DNA of 64,000 nucleotides, taken from Hymenoscyphus infarciens. Taxonomy: Eukaryota > Ascomycota > Leotiomycetes > Helotiales > Helotiaceae. Shown in pieces: positions 1 through 11,849 of this stretch. The DNA is taken from the NCBI GenBank assembly GCA_001414345.1, contig LLCB01000072.1:62001-126000 (forward strand). Direction: 5' to 3'. Below the pieces are notes generated by a model. The model was not told the DNA's origin. It did no database searches and saw only the letters and a list, made by a program, of their open reading frames with translations. Position 1 is the stretch's first letter. The number at the start of each line of letters is the position of its first letter. The translations under genes and the position numbers were made by a program.

Positions 1-453
1 ATGACGACCCTCCTCACGAAACCCACCTCCTTCCTCGATCCCTCTATCATACCCCTCGACCCCCCAAATCTTGCGAATGTCACTTACACACCGCGTATCC
101 CTGTCATGCAGTCTCTGGAGTCGAATACAGATATTCATTTCTTGCAAGCACAGATCACGGCTGATGACAAGGAGTTACGTGAGATTCTCAAGAATCAGAG
201 GAAAGCTGCGGAAGGAGAGGGTGCGACAAAACCGGTGAAAGAGAGGAAGGTGACGGAGAGGAAGGTTAGAAATATTGTTCCTTATCAGAGTCAGCCGGAG
301 ATGATACAGATGGAGCAACCGAGTATTGCTGAGTTACTTGGGAATATGAGTTTCTCGAAGGAGGACTTCAAAAAAGGATTCGAGAATAAAAAGAGTTGGG
401 GATGGGAAAGGAGTGTTGGTAATAATAAGCAGAGAGCTACTACGAGGTGGTAG
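1..453 (+). CDS. 3' part of an unrecognised protein gene (partial at window edge)
   Basis: An open frame of 150 codons ends in TAG at 451-453. It begins at the first base of the window, so the ATG at position 1 may be internal and the gene probably extends upstream. The protein is proline-rich at its start (residues 10-35), then has a charged, lysine/glutamate-rich helical stretch (about 50-90). It ends in a short basic tail with the word FSKEDFKKGFENKKSWGWER near residue 118. No domain was recognised and no membrane segment is visible. Codon use and the lack of low-complexity bias support real coding. The 3' side is a short GTGAGA microsatellite followed by gene-free DNA. Confidence 0.55.
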   Translation: MTTLLTKPTSFLDPSIIPLDPPNLANVTYTPRIPVMQSLESNTDIHFLQAQITADDKELREILKNQRKAAEGEGATKPVKERKVTERKVRNIVPYQSQPEMIQMEQPSIAELLGNMSFSKEDFKKGFENKKSWGWERSVGNNKQRATTRW

Positions 454-487
454 GGCGGCTTGCTCGTTTCGGCCTGCCAGGTTGACA

Positions 488-512
488 GTGAGAGTGAGAG
501 TGAGAGTGAGAG
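488..512. repeat. GTGAGA microsatellite
   Basis: About four copies of the hexamer GTGAGA lie 35 bp after the stop codon of the first gene, probably in its 3' UTR. Confidence 0.8.
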
Positions 513-983
513 CTTTCTTTTCTTGTGCATCACCCTTTTTTTGGAGCTGGCGATATGTTTTTGGGTTGGCTTTTTTTGGCAACTGTGCGATGTGTGTGTG
601 ATTATGTGGATACCTACTTTACTCTCTACCCTTTTCTTTCCTTTCTGTTCACTCTGTACTTTTGGAGGTTATTTTTTGTATATTGCTTTCATGTATATGG
701 GGATTTTTGGGTGGCTTTTGGGCGAATGGAGTTTGGGGGATGTATGGTAATGAGCGACTTGCTTTTGAGCGGTTTTGTATAAATTTGGGGGATTGAGTGG
801 TAAGATATAAAAAAGGGGCGAGGTAGGGTGTGGGGGTTGGAGTGAGGTTGGAAGGGGGGAGAGGGGTGGAGAGGGGAGAGGGGACTTTTGTAGTTATTCC
901 TGAGTCTGAGGGTTATTTTCGTCGTTGAGAAATATCAAAAAAACATGTTCAAAAATGAGTCTACGAGGTCGTTGTTGTCTGTT

Positions 984-1260
984 CGTGCTATTTGCAGGCC
1001 TCCTACGAATTGGCCATCTTTTTAGTGGGGTGTTCTCATATGGTGCTATTAGTTGGTTACCTGGAAATGGTCAACACTTTTTTGGGGTGGGGGTGTTTGC
1101 TAATTGTAGGTGACCTACAAATAGCCACACTTTTCAAGACGAAGGTGGGGTTTGACAAAACAGTGCCATTCATAGGTTACCTACAAATAGCTAGCTACCT
1201 TTAGTGGGGTCTTGCTATTCACAGGTTCCCAACAAATAGCCACCTTTTTTCTTTGGGGGA
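984..1260. repeat. Degenerate tandem repeat, about five units of roughly 55 bp
   Basis: Five imperfect units follow one another. Each has a TGCTATT-like start, then GGTTACCTACAAAT, then AGCCAC and a T-run, then a GTGGGGT tail. The units start near 984, 1042, 1099, 1163 and 1213. They differ by substitutions and small indels, so this is an old minisatellite. It is not a CRISPR array, because there are no constant repeats separated by unique spacers. Confidence 0.6.
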
Positions 1261-3464
1261 TGGGGCATATTCATCTGATTGATCGAATCGAATACTATAT
1301 CAAAACTACTCAGGAACAACTGTGAGTTACTGTTATAAATGAGTGGCAGAAGCCATGCGCTCGCGAGATGTGGGTTGGAACTTGGGAGAAACTGGGCATG
1401 GCTTCTTTACAGGGATTTTTTTTATTTGTGAAGAGAAGTGGGTTTCGATGGTGAGGAAGTTACTTTTGACGGGTTGGGGGAAGTTGATAGAAGGATAGCG
1501 TTGAAGTTGTTGTCAACTTGAAAAGTTGTTTTGCTGGATTTTGGAGTTTGTTTTGATGTTTGGGGTTGGGGACGACTACTCTTCTAAGCAATAGAGAGGC
1601 ATTTTAGACGCGTTTTTAGTATCACAAAGGCCGAGTGGATTGTTGGGAGGAATGTTGAGAAGACATTAAACCTCAAAAGGAAGAGTTGAAGGGAGGAAAA
1701 AAGAGAGGGGGTGGGGTTGAGAGAGAGAGGATGGAGGGAGAATTGAATAAGGGGTTAAGAAAGGTAGATGTAAGTAAAAAAGAGAGAGAGAGAGCAAGCT
1801 GAATGTAGCGATTCCGCAAGGGATGAAAGAGGAACTTGCGGTCCTCGACGAAGTAACCGAAGAAACCATGTTACAGGATTTGAGCGAGCAACTTATTTAG
1901 GGATGGTTGTAGAATCTACCTAGATACTAGCCGCTATAGCTTTTTCGAGAGTGGTGTTATTCTTGACAGTATAAAAACTCTTTTGGTGGGTGGAGAAGTG
2001 ATAAACCGAGGAAAATGGGGGCGGGAATAATCGACAGTGAAAGAGGGCTCTTGCGTGTTATTTTGGCAATTTGGGTAAGTCGATATATCACTGTATTGAA
2101 AGCAGTAGCAATTGGAGGGGGCCAAGGTGGTTTACGAGGGGCAAGAGAGTTATCTAATCTTTCGAGAACGGGATTTTGTATATCAAGATGTAGAGGTGGT
2201 ATGTGGTGGACCTGGCTAATAGAGGTTGGAAGTGTTAGTTCTGGAGGCTGGTGAGTGAGTTGTAATTTACGTAATGCAAATGTGGTTATTTAGAGACTTG
2301 ATACTTTGAAGATTGATACTTGCATCGATATAGAGAAGAAAAGGAAAAGGAGTTGATTCCAGTTAAGATACCTCTAGGATTCCTTTGGTTTCATATGTTC
2401 ATATCATTTAGGAAGTTGAAATCGTAACAAACGGAGGCAACATTTGAGTTGAAAACCCCGAGCGAGAACTATAGAACTATATTTTTGATCATTTGGTTCC
2501 TTTGGTTCCTTTTAGGAGAATGAGTCTAAGTATCATGGTGGAGTAATACAAGGGAACCTCATAAATGATTTAATTTGTGAGCACGCTGTCAGGAGTATAA
2601 AAACCCCTGAAACTACAAGTGTGAGAATCTAGAAACAAAGAGCACTGTATTAAATTCGGAAGTCTCTGGTGACAAATTTCTATCATCTCGCCAACCATTA
2701 CTGTTAAAATACGAAGGCTTTTTCTTCTTTCAACCTAGTCCTGTGCATTTCTGCGTCTATCCAACTTTTCTTGCATTGAGCCTCGCTGATAAAATCTTGG
2801 TATTTGACAGTAAAATACTTTCGAACAGCAAAAGAATTGATTTCAAAGAGATGGAAGAAGAACGTATTTGTTTGAGATTTGCGTATAGTTAGCTTGAGGA
2901 TCTTAGCAATGTCTGGAAACTGAAAGTGTTTTGCCGTTCCGCGATCATAATTTCAACATCACCGCCTTGAAGGTGTACAAGTCGATTGGGGAAATTCTTT
3001 CATACTTTTGAGGATAGTATGGTAGGGTGTGGAGTGAGTGAACATGTACTATCAGAAACCCTTGTTAAGTAATTAACGAGTTGTAATAATTTCTAGCCAT
3101 AATTTACATCTAATAAATCCACTGATATTTTAAGAGTTCGTTGTGTCACCGAATTCTTGCTGCACCAGCAGGGGACTAGATTTCACCTCGCTAAAAATTA
3201 TTGGCTCTCGTTCTGCGCAAATAATAGGTTACAGGGGTCTGCATATCTCACCGATTTTTCCTGTCTGCTCAAACAAGGCTCGCTGACAAGTACCACACTA
3301 TATAGTTCATGGAAGTTACATGAAGATGGGGATAGAAAACATTTCCCTTGTGAACCGTTCCTTATATAATTTCTTGCATACTCCTTGAACCTCAAGCTTG
3401 GCCACAGGCAACCCTCTTCAATAAGCTAAACACGAGCACAGCCGAATCCCAGTGTCCCGCAACG
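1261..3464. other. Gene-free interval
   Basis: No supportable gene was found. Purine-rich tracts (GA runs near 1675-1800) and moderately AT-rich DNA are present, with short chance ORFs only. The last few hundred bases probably hold the promoter of the Clr5/ankyrin locus. Confidence 0.6.
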
Positions 3465-6400
3465 ATGGCCCAGAAGAAAGTAAATGGACGACCAAAAATC
3501 AGTTGGAATGCTTCACGCAGGAGAAAGGCAGTCCGGCTCTATCTTCTGACCGATCTAAAAGTCCCAGATATCCGAAACGCTCTAGGAGAAGAAGGCTTCC
3601 ATCCTGGGTGAGTTAAACATTGTTCCGTGCAAGGCTTACCACTTATAATTCCAGTACGAGGAACCTCCAAACGCAATTAGGTGCACTACTCTCGAACTAC
3701 TCCAAAGAATGGAGGACATGTCGCCCATCGAAAATGCAGATGCGTAATCTATCAACTAAAGAAGTCGAGAGAGAAGCGGATATCAAAGTACCAAAGTCGG
3801 AAATCTGGCCATGCTATTCATAACCACAAATCCTCGGTCGTTGGTCACCCAAAAACCACAAACCCAGAAAATTCATCAATCCAGGCAGTGGTCATGAGCT
3901 CCACCATAAACGAACAAGAGAACGCAGTTAATTCCTCGTCATTAAGCAGACTAATTCCAGAGCAGAGACCGGTATCTCGAGGACCTAGCATGAGAAGTAT
4001 TACTAGCCACGCTGCATCAGTTGTATCAAGTAATTCTTGGAGATCAAGTATCCTGTATGCTCCAAGTGGGTCCTCTGGTCGCTTATCCAACAGAAGTCAT
4101 GTTCCGTGGACACGCGATGACTTCAAGTCATGGAACGAGTTTGTGGATGTTTCAATGGTAGAAGCGTCCTCTTCTGGCAACCTCCCGGTGGAAGACGAAA
4201 AGTCACTCTATAATCGGCCGTGTTGTAATTTTGGCTTGCAACCAGATAACCGAAGCGGAAGCCTCGAAATCAATATACCCTGTGTATCCTGCGGATTCTC
4301 CATCATGCAAAGAATAGCACGTTTTGATCACACCCAAGAGCGCACTTCGATAAACGCATCAGAGGTCGACCTATTCGGAAACACCCCATGCAGCTGCAGC
4401 TGGGAATACCACACGTGTGCTTGAGTTGATGTCGATCTCAGATCGTCCTTCGCAGACAAACTCTCAACAGAATACCTGTGGAGAAACCTTCCTCCACGTC
4501 TTAAGACTTCGGGAGAGTTCACATTTTGTGGAATATGAAAGGATCCTCCGAAAGGCTTCCAATCTTGGTTTTCCTTTCGGAATCGTTGACCATGGTGGTA
4601 GAAGTATTACCGACCGGCTACCCGAGCTTTTGGGGTTCTGGGACATCATTCAACTCAAACTCAATATTGTTCACCCCATACTGGGCATCGAAGAGAAATT
4701 AGAATGCAGAAATGGGGAGCTGCAACTTTCGGATTTCTTCATATCATGGCGTATGTATCGAGAATCCCGCCGGGAGGATACAACTTTGATATCTACACTG
4801 AACGCTTGGACCCAGGAGCAAAAGTCAAATGCCGAGCTTGAGAGTATTATCAAGGACTCGAACATCCACATTCGAGACAAGAAGGGGTATACTGCCCTTG
4901 CAATTGCTTCTGCTTTGGGGGTTTGGGATGCTGTATTCCTTCTTTTGGAGTTGGGAGCCAATCCCAACACAAGGAGTTATCACCAAACAAGTTTGATGGA
5001 AAATACAGCAATCCATCTTGCTCGGGCACAAAAGGAAGATAACGATGTGCTCTATGCCAGCATTCTCAAATGTCTGGGTCTATTGAGTGATTTTGGAGGC
5101 AAAGCAATTGTCACTGTATATGACGAATATCAGATACCAGCAGAGACAGAAAAGGCCAGAAACAACACCATTCGCTCCGTGTTCTCCAAGACAAGGAAAG
5201 CACCGGAGAAAACACGGAAACCTACCCGAGTTCCTAGGTACGGCGAAAAGCTTTTAGCTCCAGCCGGGCAGGAAGAGCAAACATCAACGATTCCAAGAAC
5301 CACTCAGTCAAATCCTATCCGTACAGTGGGAACCAATATCTATGGACTTGAACAAGCTATGGGGTTCCAGATAATGGGACCACCTCATGATTTTTCGCCA
5401 CCTGAAATCACAATGGAGACTCCATTTCAGCCCGAGACTCAACAAAATATCGGTTCCAAGTTCAGCGAAAGGTTTAATACTTATCTTCCTGATATCGATG
5501 AGCTGACTGCAGATGAAAAATGGCTCTCACCAGAGAGCTTAGATGGTTTAAAGTAAACTCTTTCCCCTAATATAACTCAGCTATTATTAACCGCTTCTCA
5601 CAGTAGCCAAGTTACGAATACCGATGGGGTTTTCCGCACACTACTGTCAATAGAAACACAGATTTTCAACGATAGCATTTCAAGAACGGCACTCAGCACT
5701 CAGAACTCTTCTCAGAAGACCCTTGCCGCAGGGGTATCCTTTCCACTCCCGAATATGACTATCGAAAGGGAGTCTCTCCAAGAAGGTTTCGACGGTTGGA
5801 TCTGTTATTGTGGCTTTAAGATCCCTTGGAAAGACATTCAACGGAAGGTGACCTTCCATAGGCATCATGCCTATTGCCTCTTACTTCCGTCAGTGCCCGC
5901 GGAAAACCGCTTTGAGTGCAATTATCCCGGTTGTTTTGGAATCTGCACTCATGAGGGAGCTCAATCCCATCAAAGTTTCTTTGTAACAACCAGGAAGGTC
6001 ACAAAATCCTGACGAGAATGTGGAAAACCCCAACATTTGGATGCCCTGGCATAGTTTTAACACTTATACACCCCATACGACTTCGAGTAGTGGTTTTGAA
6101 ACTTTTATTCCTTTGATCAATGTCGATACACCACCGGCAAACACGAGTTTCCTAGAGGAATCTGCATCAACCATTTTTCAACCCATGCTGTGTTCAACCA
6201 ATTTTTATAACAGCTCCCCAGCACTCACCACACTCCCTGAAATTCCATCATCTACCTTGCTTCACGATAACGACTGGCTCTCACAGAAAACATCCCAACT
6301 ATCGTCTGGAGAAGCATCAACGATATACGGAAACCTCCAAAAATCACAAAGTAGCAACCTAGAAGAAACTCCCACACGTTCAACAAAGAGAAAACCAAAA

Positions 6401-6805
6401 CAACCATCTTTCGCTTCAATGCGATACATGAGCCATCAACTATATCCGCAACCAGAAATCTCTCACACCCAGAGAGATAACGAATCCAGTGAGAGTTCAT
6501 CCCCAATTGGAGTTATTCATCAGGCTCCAATGCCAACAACTTCCGATCAGGCCAAACGGCGTCGTATGGACTCACAAGAAATGTCAAATCCTCCTCAAAC
6601 AGTCACCTCTAATCTTGGAATTAATAGCACCAGTTATTCCAACCACGAAGCTCCTTCCTTTATTCTGAATCCTTATGACCCCCAACATACACCTGGATTT
6701 CCTATAACTACGCGAGAGGATGAATTGAGGAATCCAGACCAAGACTTTCTCTACTCGCCCATCCCCCGGTATTACGAGTTGCTTCAACAGCTTGAACGTC
6801 CCTAA
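3465..6805 (+). pseudogene. Clr5-domain / ankyrin-repeat protein gene, apparently frame-disrupted
   Basis: The ATG at 3465 opens a basic N-terminus (GRPKISW, then RLYLLTDLKVPDIRNAL) matching the Clr5 domain common in filamentous ascomycetes. An intron at 3608-3654 (GTGAGT...CAG) continues into a Clr5-like second half ending SKEWRTCRPSK. From there no single frame works. The natural-looking protein moves to another frame near 3750-3800, then to a third at about 4386, inside an ankyrin motif. It runs on to 5552, including the ankyrin-like stretch KKGYTALAIASALG near 4870-4930. An intron at 5553-5603 (GTAAAC...CACAG, phase consistent) leads to a Cys/His-rich segment at 5800-5975. A further frame change near 5987-6010 leads to a Ser/Pro-rich tail ending at 6805. 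Unseen introns could explain some of the changes, but the 4386 break falls in the conserved GNTPLH motif and looks like a small deletion. A decayed paralogue is the best reading. Two genes, or assembly errors, are alternatives. Confidence 0.6.
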
Positions 6806-7047
6806 TATTACTGGTCACCATACTCCCTAGCGATGCTTTATGAATAGGAACGAAATCCACCCTTAGAGCGTCTTATCCAATTATTCCCGAGCACTTGTAG
6901 GATCCATTCAATCGTCGCTTCGAATCACGACAGCATTTCGGATTCATCACACTCTGACGCTGAATCCGAATTAGTTTATAAATGGGTTGCTCGCGTCCCT
7001 AAACCTGGAAGTTTCTCCAACGACTTCAGCAAACATTGACAGAAACG

Positions 7048-7920
7048 ATGAACCACGAATACATTTTGGAACGACCTCCTTTGCGACTTAGTAATTCTGG
7101 TGAAGAGAGGTGCTCTACGGAAGCTTATCCTCGAACGCTCGTTTACACCCTTGAAGATGAGTTTGCTGCATTCAGCAGATGCTGCCCGGGACTCCCAGGA
7201 GGCATATGTGAGCTGCACTCTACGGGAGTTTCTCCTCAAACTCTGAATTATACCACTGATAATGAGCTTGGCACATCAAAAAGACGCTTCCCGAAAAGTT
7301 CACCTCACGAGTCTTTGAGGAATCCACCCACCGGCTTCACATATATACGACCGGAAAGAGCTTCCTGTTCTTCTGGACAAGCATCACTCAACTCACTTAC
7401 AAGGCCTCCAACCTCCGAGCGAACCCCTGCAGAGCTTCGGTTTTTGCGGCAGTTGAAACTCGATTTCCCCAACGGATTTCAGTTAGTCCCAACAGATGGA
7501 TCACATCTCCTATGCGGTTTGCGAGCCCTACGACATAGCATACGAGCTCAAATATCACATCTAATTGGGATACCTTCAGTGAAAGAACTACGGCATATAG
7601 CAACAACCATCGGGAACGAGCAAAGCAATTTCAGACTCGATCACCTCGCGGCAACTTTACAGGACTACGGTGGAATGGGAGGGCTTAATTTACAACTAGG
7701 TTGTGTAGTGGATTATCAGGGCCCTATGATTTTAGGTGGAAACCTTGACCCGGATAGTACGCGAGTTCATACGCTATGGATACACAATAATAACGCGGAA
7801 TATGCTCTAGGAGCCGAATACTCGCACTACTCTGGAGTGAGAGCGAAAGCAATAAATCCACAGGAATTTCGACAAGAGCAGGCATTTCAAGAATCCCGCC
7901 GTCGCTTCATGCCTCGGTGA
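7048..7920 (+). CDS. Possible OTU-like cysteine-protease-fold protein
   Basis: A single 290-codon frame runs from ATG 7048 to TGA 7918-7920. The frame is open a little further upstream, but that ATG is the first. The N-terminal 120 residues are Ser/Pro/Arg-rich and probably disordered. The C-terminal half is compact: PTDGSHLLCGLRALRHSI (about residues 150-167) resembles the Asp/Cys region of OTU-type deubiquitinases. A late SHYSGV (about residues 262-267) could supply the catalytic His. The Asp-to-Cys spacing is wider than in classical OTU motifs, so the assignment is tentative. It lies 240 bp after the Clr5/ankyrin locus on the same strand and could belong to the same repeat-prone accessory region. 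An upstream exon cannot be excluded. Confidence 0.5.
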   Translation: MNHEYILERPPLRLSNSGEERCSTEAYPRTLVYTLEDEFAAFSRCCPGLPGGICELHSTGVSPQTLNYTTDNELGTSKRRFPKSSPHESLRNPPTGFTYIRPERASCSSGQASLNSLTRPPTSERTPAELRFLRQLKLDFPNGFQLVPTDGSHLLCGLRALRHSIRAQISHLIGIPSVKELRHIATTIGNEQSNFRLDHLAATLQDYGGMGGLNLQLGCVVDYQGPMILGGNLDPDSTRVHTLWIHNNNAEYALGAEYSHYSGVRAKAINPQEFRQEQAFQESRRRFMPR

Positions 7921-9202
7921 GGATGCTTCAATAGCCAGAACTCAATACGACGCCTTTCGATACCACCAATCACATACACTTACCAACCAGCCTTTCAAAC
8001 CCCATGACAACGGAGGTGTAAAATTCGAAGCAAACGGAAAATCGAAATCTCAAGCACCTCTGGCAAGCATGTCCAGCACTCCTATAATCTGAACCTTCTA
8101 GACCTGCGAGATTGATACTATCCGTGCCATTGCCATTATCCTGGATGCAACAAAAGTGTACATTAAAGATATATGCTTGGAATATGGAACTGATATACAG
8201 AATTCTAGGGTAAATTGGAAACATACAAAACAATTTTTTGCTCATCACTTTTGGTCACATGAACCAAGCACAAGAGCCATGGAGATTCCACTAAATTGAA
8301 TGCAAAGATACTGATAATTATCTATACAAGCCACCTCTCCTCTCCTCCTTGACAATTTTGTCCCTCACCACTCTTCCACCACAACCCCTTTCCGCATGCA
8401 TACGCATAGATACATAGATACAAGAAAGAGAATAGAAGGCCCCTCATCCAAAGAAATCAAATCAAATCGCACGCAAGCTAAATAAAGAATATAAAGAAGA
8501 GAAAGCAAGAAAACAAAGTTGTATATCGAACAAGGTATCTGAGTGGATGATTGATGAAGAGAGAGGAGTACAGTAGAGGTAATTAACTAAGCTTGGTTCC
8601 AGGCCACCATTTCAAAAAAGAGGAAACACAGACTAAAAGCAAAGCAAACAATCAAAGCAAGCTAATACGACAAGGGCAGAAAAACAAAAGAGGTACGAGA
8701 GACGGGTGGTTTCTTCATGGGCCAGCCAAAAAACAGAATATCTTATGTGTAGTACGTGCGTTTTCGCGGGAGAGAATTAAAGGAACGCTTTGAAGCGCCT
8801 TGGTATATCGATGATGAGAGATGAAGGAAGAAAACGCTCGCAAAGTGATGAAGAAGGAAGAAAGATGACCCCAGCCCCCAGTTATATATATGTGCCCAGC
8901 CAATGACCAAGCCCTTGTAAAACCAGATAAACCAGACGACCAGTTAAACCCTTGCCCCGTATTGTTGCCCGTGACCTCGCGGAAGGAAATGCTCCAATGC
9001 CCTGTAAAATATTCGATCGCGACGCGTTATATGCAAGAGATGACGATAAAAATAAACAAATGAAAGATAACTAATATGCGACGTGGTGTGTTCGCTAAGG
9101 AGATCAAAGAGATGAGTGGATATCAGAGTCTAATTTGTAAGGAAAGTCGACAGAGGAAATCATGGAAATCGTTAAAAGCAAAAGTGTGTGAGATGTGCAG
9201 TC
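7921..9202. other. Intergenic interval
   Basis: No gene is supported. The segment lies between the 3' ends of the OTU-like gene and the C2H2 regulator, so it should carry both 3' UTRs. It has only short random ORFs. Confidence 0.6.
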
Positions 9203-11849
9203 TCAGTACACGCTGTCCTCGTTCTCATCAGCACCCTGCGAGATCATCGAGGGTGTAGAGACGTCGGAAGCTTCAATGTCGTCTTCGTAGCCGACCAAAG
9301 CTTGGGCGTGAAGTCGGAAGGAATCGCCCATGAGCTTGGTGATGCTATACAAAGTTAGAATGTATTTCAAAGGGTTGTAGGAATTGATAACTTACCCCCA
9401 GACGACTACTTCATCAAGCATACTGCCCCAAAGGCGAGCGACGGTTGAGCTGAGTTTGTTGCCATACTCGACAGAGTCTTCATCGACAAGTGCACGGATC
9501 TTGTTGTACATGGCCAATTCTTCCTCTGTAGCTGGCTCTTCGTCATGTTCCAGGCGATAAAGCCATAAGCTGAGAATGACCATGAGGTCCAAGCCACAGA
9601 GTGGGTGTTCAATGCTCCAGTTGGTCGCAGATGTGCGTGCAACCCAACGGATACCTTGAAGAGCAGCTGTCTCGAGGCAGTTGAAGCATTCTTGGATGAC
9701 CTTGATCATCTCGCTAGATCGCTTGACCTTATCTCTAGCATTTGACATCGCAGCGGCAACTTCATAAGAATCATGGTATCTCAAAGCTTCTTGGATTGAC
9801 TTGAGATCGACTTCGAGACGTGCGCGGGCGTTGCGGAACATGGCCATAGAGTTGAAGACAAGGGGGTGACCTTTGTGAGGAGCGCTAAGTGGTACAGAAA
9901 CCGGCTCGGGGTCACAGAGCTCAAGAGATTTCTCCCAAGTTTCCAAAGCTAGGCGAAGCTTGTATTCCGTCACGACATCTTGTAATGCCTCGGGACTGCG
10001 CTTGTGATACCAGACTTCGAGGAACAAGGCATTGATCATCACACGTGTGGCAAAGGCACTGTAACGTAGCGATTCGCCCTGGAAGAGATTGTCGTGGGCG
10101 TCCATGAATGATGCAGCCTGCGATGACTTGAGGGTTTCAGGCCATGTAGACTCGTCAATGACGTGGAGATTCCACATAACCTCTGTCGATGGCAATGCAA
10201 GATCTTCAAACTCGTTGAAGCTGATGGCTGGGGTATGGTTATATGTCAAGGTCAGGAGACCGAAGAAGATGTAGACAGCGTAGTATGTTCGTCGACAGCC
10301 TTCGTCTTCAACCCATTCCGCCCGAGTTGGTGGGCGACCCTCGCGTGCCTCTGTTCGAAGCTTCAATTCGTACCGATTACCTGCAACCATGTTGGCAAGC
10401 AAACTCTTGATTGAACAAGCCCATTCCAATCCCTTTGGATCACCACTCCAGCTGGCAAACACCATGTTGAGCAATGAACTTTGCATGGTCCAGAGAGGAC
10501 ATTTACGCGAGCTGAAGTTCTCCTTGTTCTGGAGGAACTGGTTGACAAGCACTTTGGACCCGATGTGAAGTACGTAAGCTTGATCGACATCAAATGCATA
10601 CAGAGCACCGATTGACAGGACAGCCAACAAAAGTGGTGACGAAACCTGAGTTGCCTTGAATGACGCTGGGTGCAAGAACGGTAGGTGGTGATGATACAAG
10701 CTGAAGTATGTTGACAAGTACCTGTTCAACGAGGCCAGACCGGGAAGACGGAAACTCTCTGGGATGGCACGCTCACTATCATTGTTGCGGATGTTATCGA
10801 GGATGATATTGCGCTCATCGTCATTCAACACTTGAGGGGCCTTGAGTGACAAGTCCCCGTTGCGGGTTTGACTTGGTGATTGTGCACTTGGGGTGGCGGT
10901 CCTTGATGGAGGCAAAGAGTTGATCATGGATTGTAAAGCGGGGACAAGTCCATTGTAAGTTGAAGCCGATTTGTGAATTGGAGGCAGCTGGTTCGGATGA
11001 GGTGCCGAACTGACGCTCGTGAAAGAGGCATGCGATTCTTGCGACCCGGAAGCATTAGAAGTGATGGAATGCGACTTTGGCTCTGTCACGGACTGTGGCA
11101 TGAAGGAATCCCACTGGACCTGAGGGAGCGAGATGGCCCCTGAAGGATAAGTGACGGATGGTTCCATGAGCGGGGTTCCATTCTGAGAGAAAGCCATTCC
11201 AGGTCGATTCTCATATGGTCCCACGCCTGCATTCCGCATGGCCGCAGTTGCTTTGTGGTGGAGGTCGGTCATCAACATCGCAGCCGTCTCGAGATCAACC
11301 ATCCCATCACTGCTCGCTTCAATCTGCTCCAAAGCTGTTGTATCAATGGCAATGGCGGTCTTTGAAGGACCGGATAAGGCGTTAGCTTTTGGGCCTGCTC
11401 GTCGCTTCACATCACTGTGCAGCGGGATTCCTCCATCTTTGGCGTGCACTGTTCGGTCATGGCGAAGCAATAAATCTCGTCGCACGAAGGTACTTCTACA
11501 CTTCATGCACTTGAAAGGGCGTTCCTTGGTATCTGCCGTGCGACATTAGCAGTGTTCTCGTCTCAATGAGTGTGCATGCGACGAAAGGGGGTGGTGGAGG
11601 GACATTTTCGTTGGCGATGCGAACGAACATTTGTCCCCACGCGACCGAGGAAAGAGGGGGGAAGCAACCGCACCACCACCACCAATATAGCTACTTACGG
11701 GATCTCTCGTGTCTACTCCGATGTTCACTCCTGCTGAAAGCCCTATTGCAGAACTGACATTTGTACTTCTTCTCGGGCGCGAGCGTCGATTTTCGGATGG
11801 TTGACGATGCTGCTGCTGTGGGCAGAACGGTCATGCTTGCGACAGGCAT
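9203..11849 (-). CDS. C2H2 zinc-finger and fungal-specific transcription factor
   Basis: Three exons on the minus strand, 11699-11849, 9396-11532 and 9203-9344, give 809 aa. Both introns have consensus GTAAGT donors, and the first has a GCTAAT branch site. Splicing the first intron rebuilds two adjacent C2H2 fingers. Finger 1 has C31, C34, H47 and H51, with H51 created across the exon junction. Finger 2 has C59, C62, H75 and H80. A Ser/Pro/Gln-rich linker covers about residues 120-290. A Fungal_trans-type all-helical domain follows from about 320 to 600 (LPGLASLNRYLSTYFSLY marks its start). The last exon encodes an acidic tail ending DENEDSVY. This is a nuclear DNA-binding regulator. Its targets cannot be told from sequence, and no specific orthologue name is justified. 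Confidence 0.92.

Noticed and set aside
984..1260. CRISPR-like repetition
   Set aside because: Units are contiguous and diverged, with no spacers, and the genome is eukaryotic.
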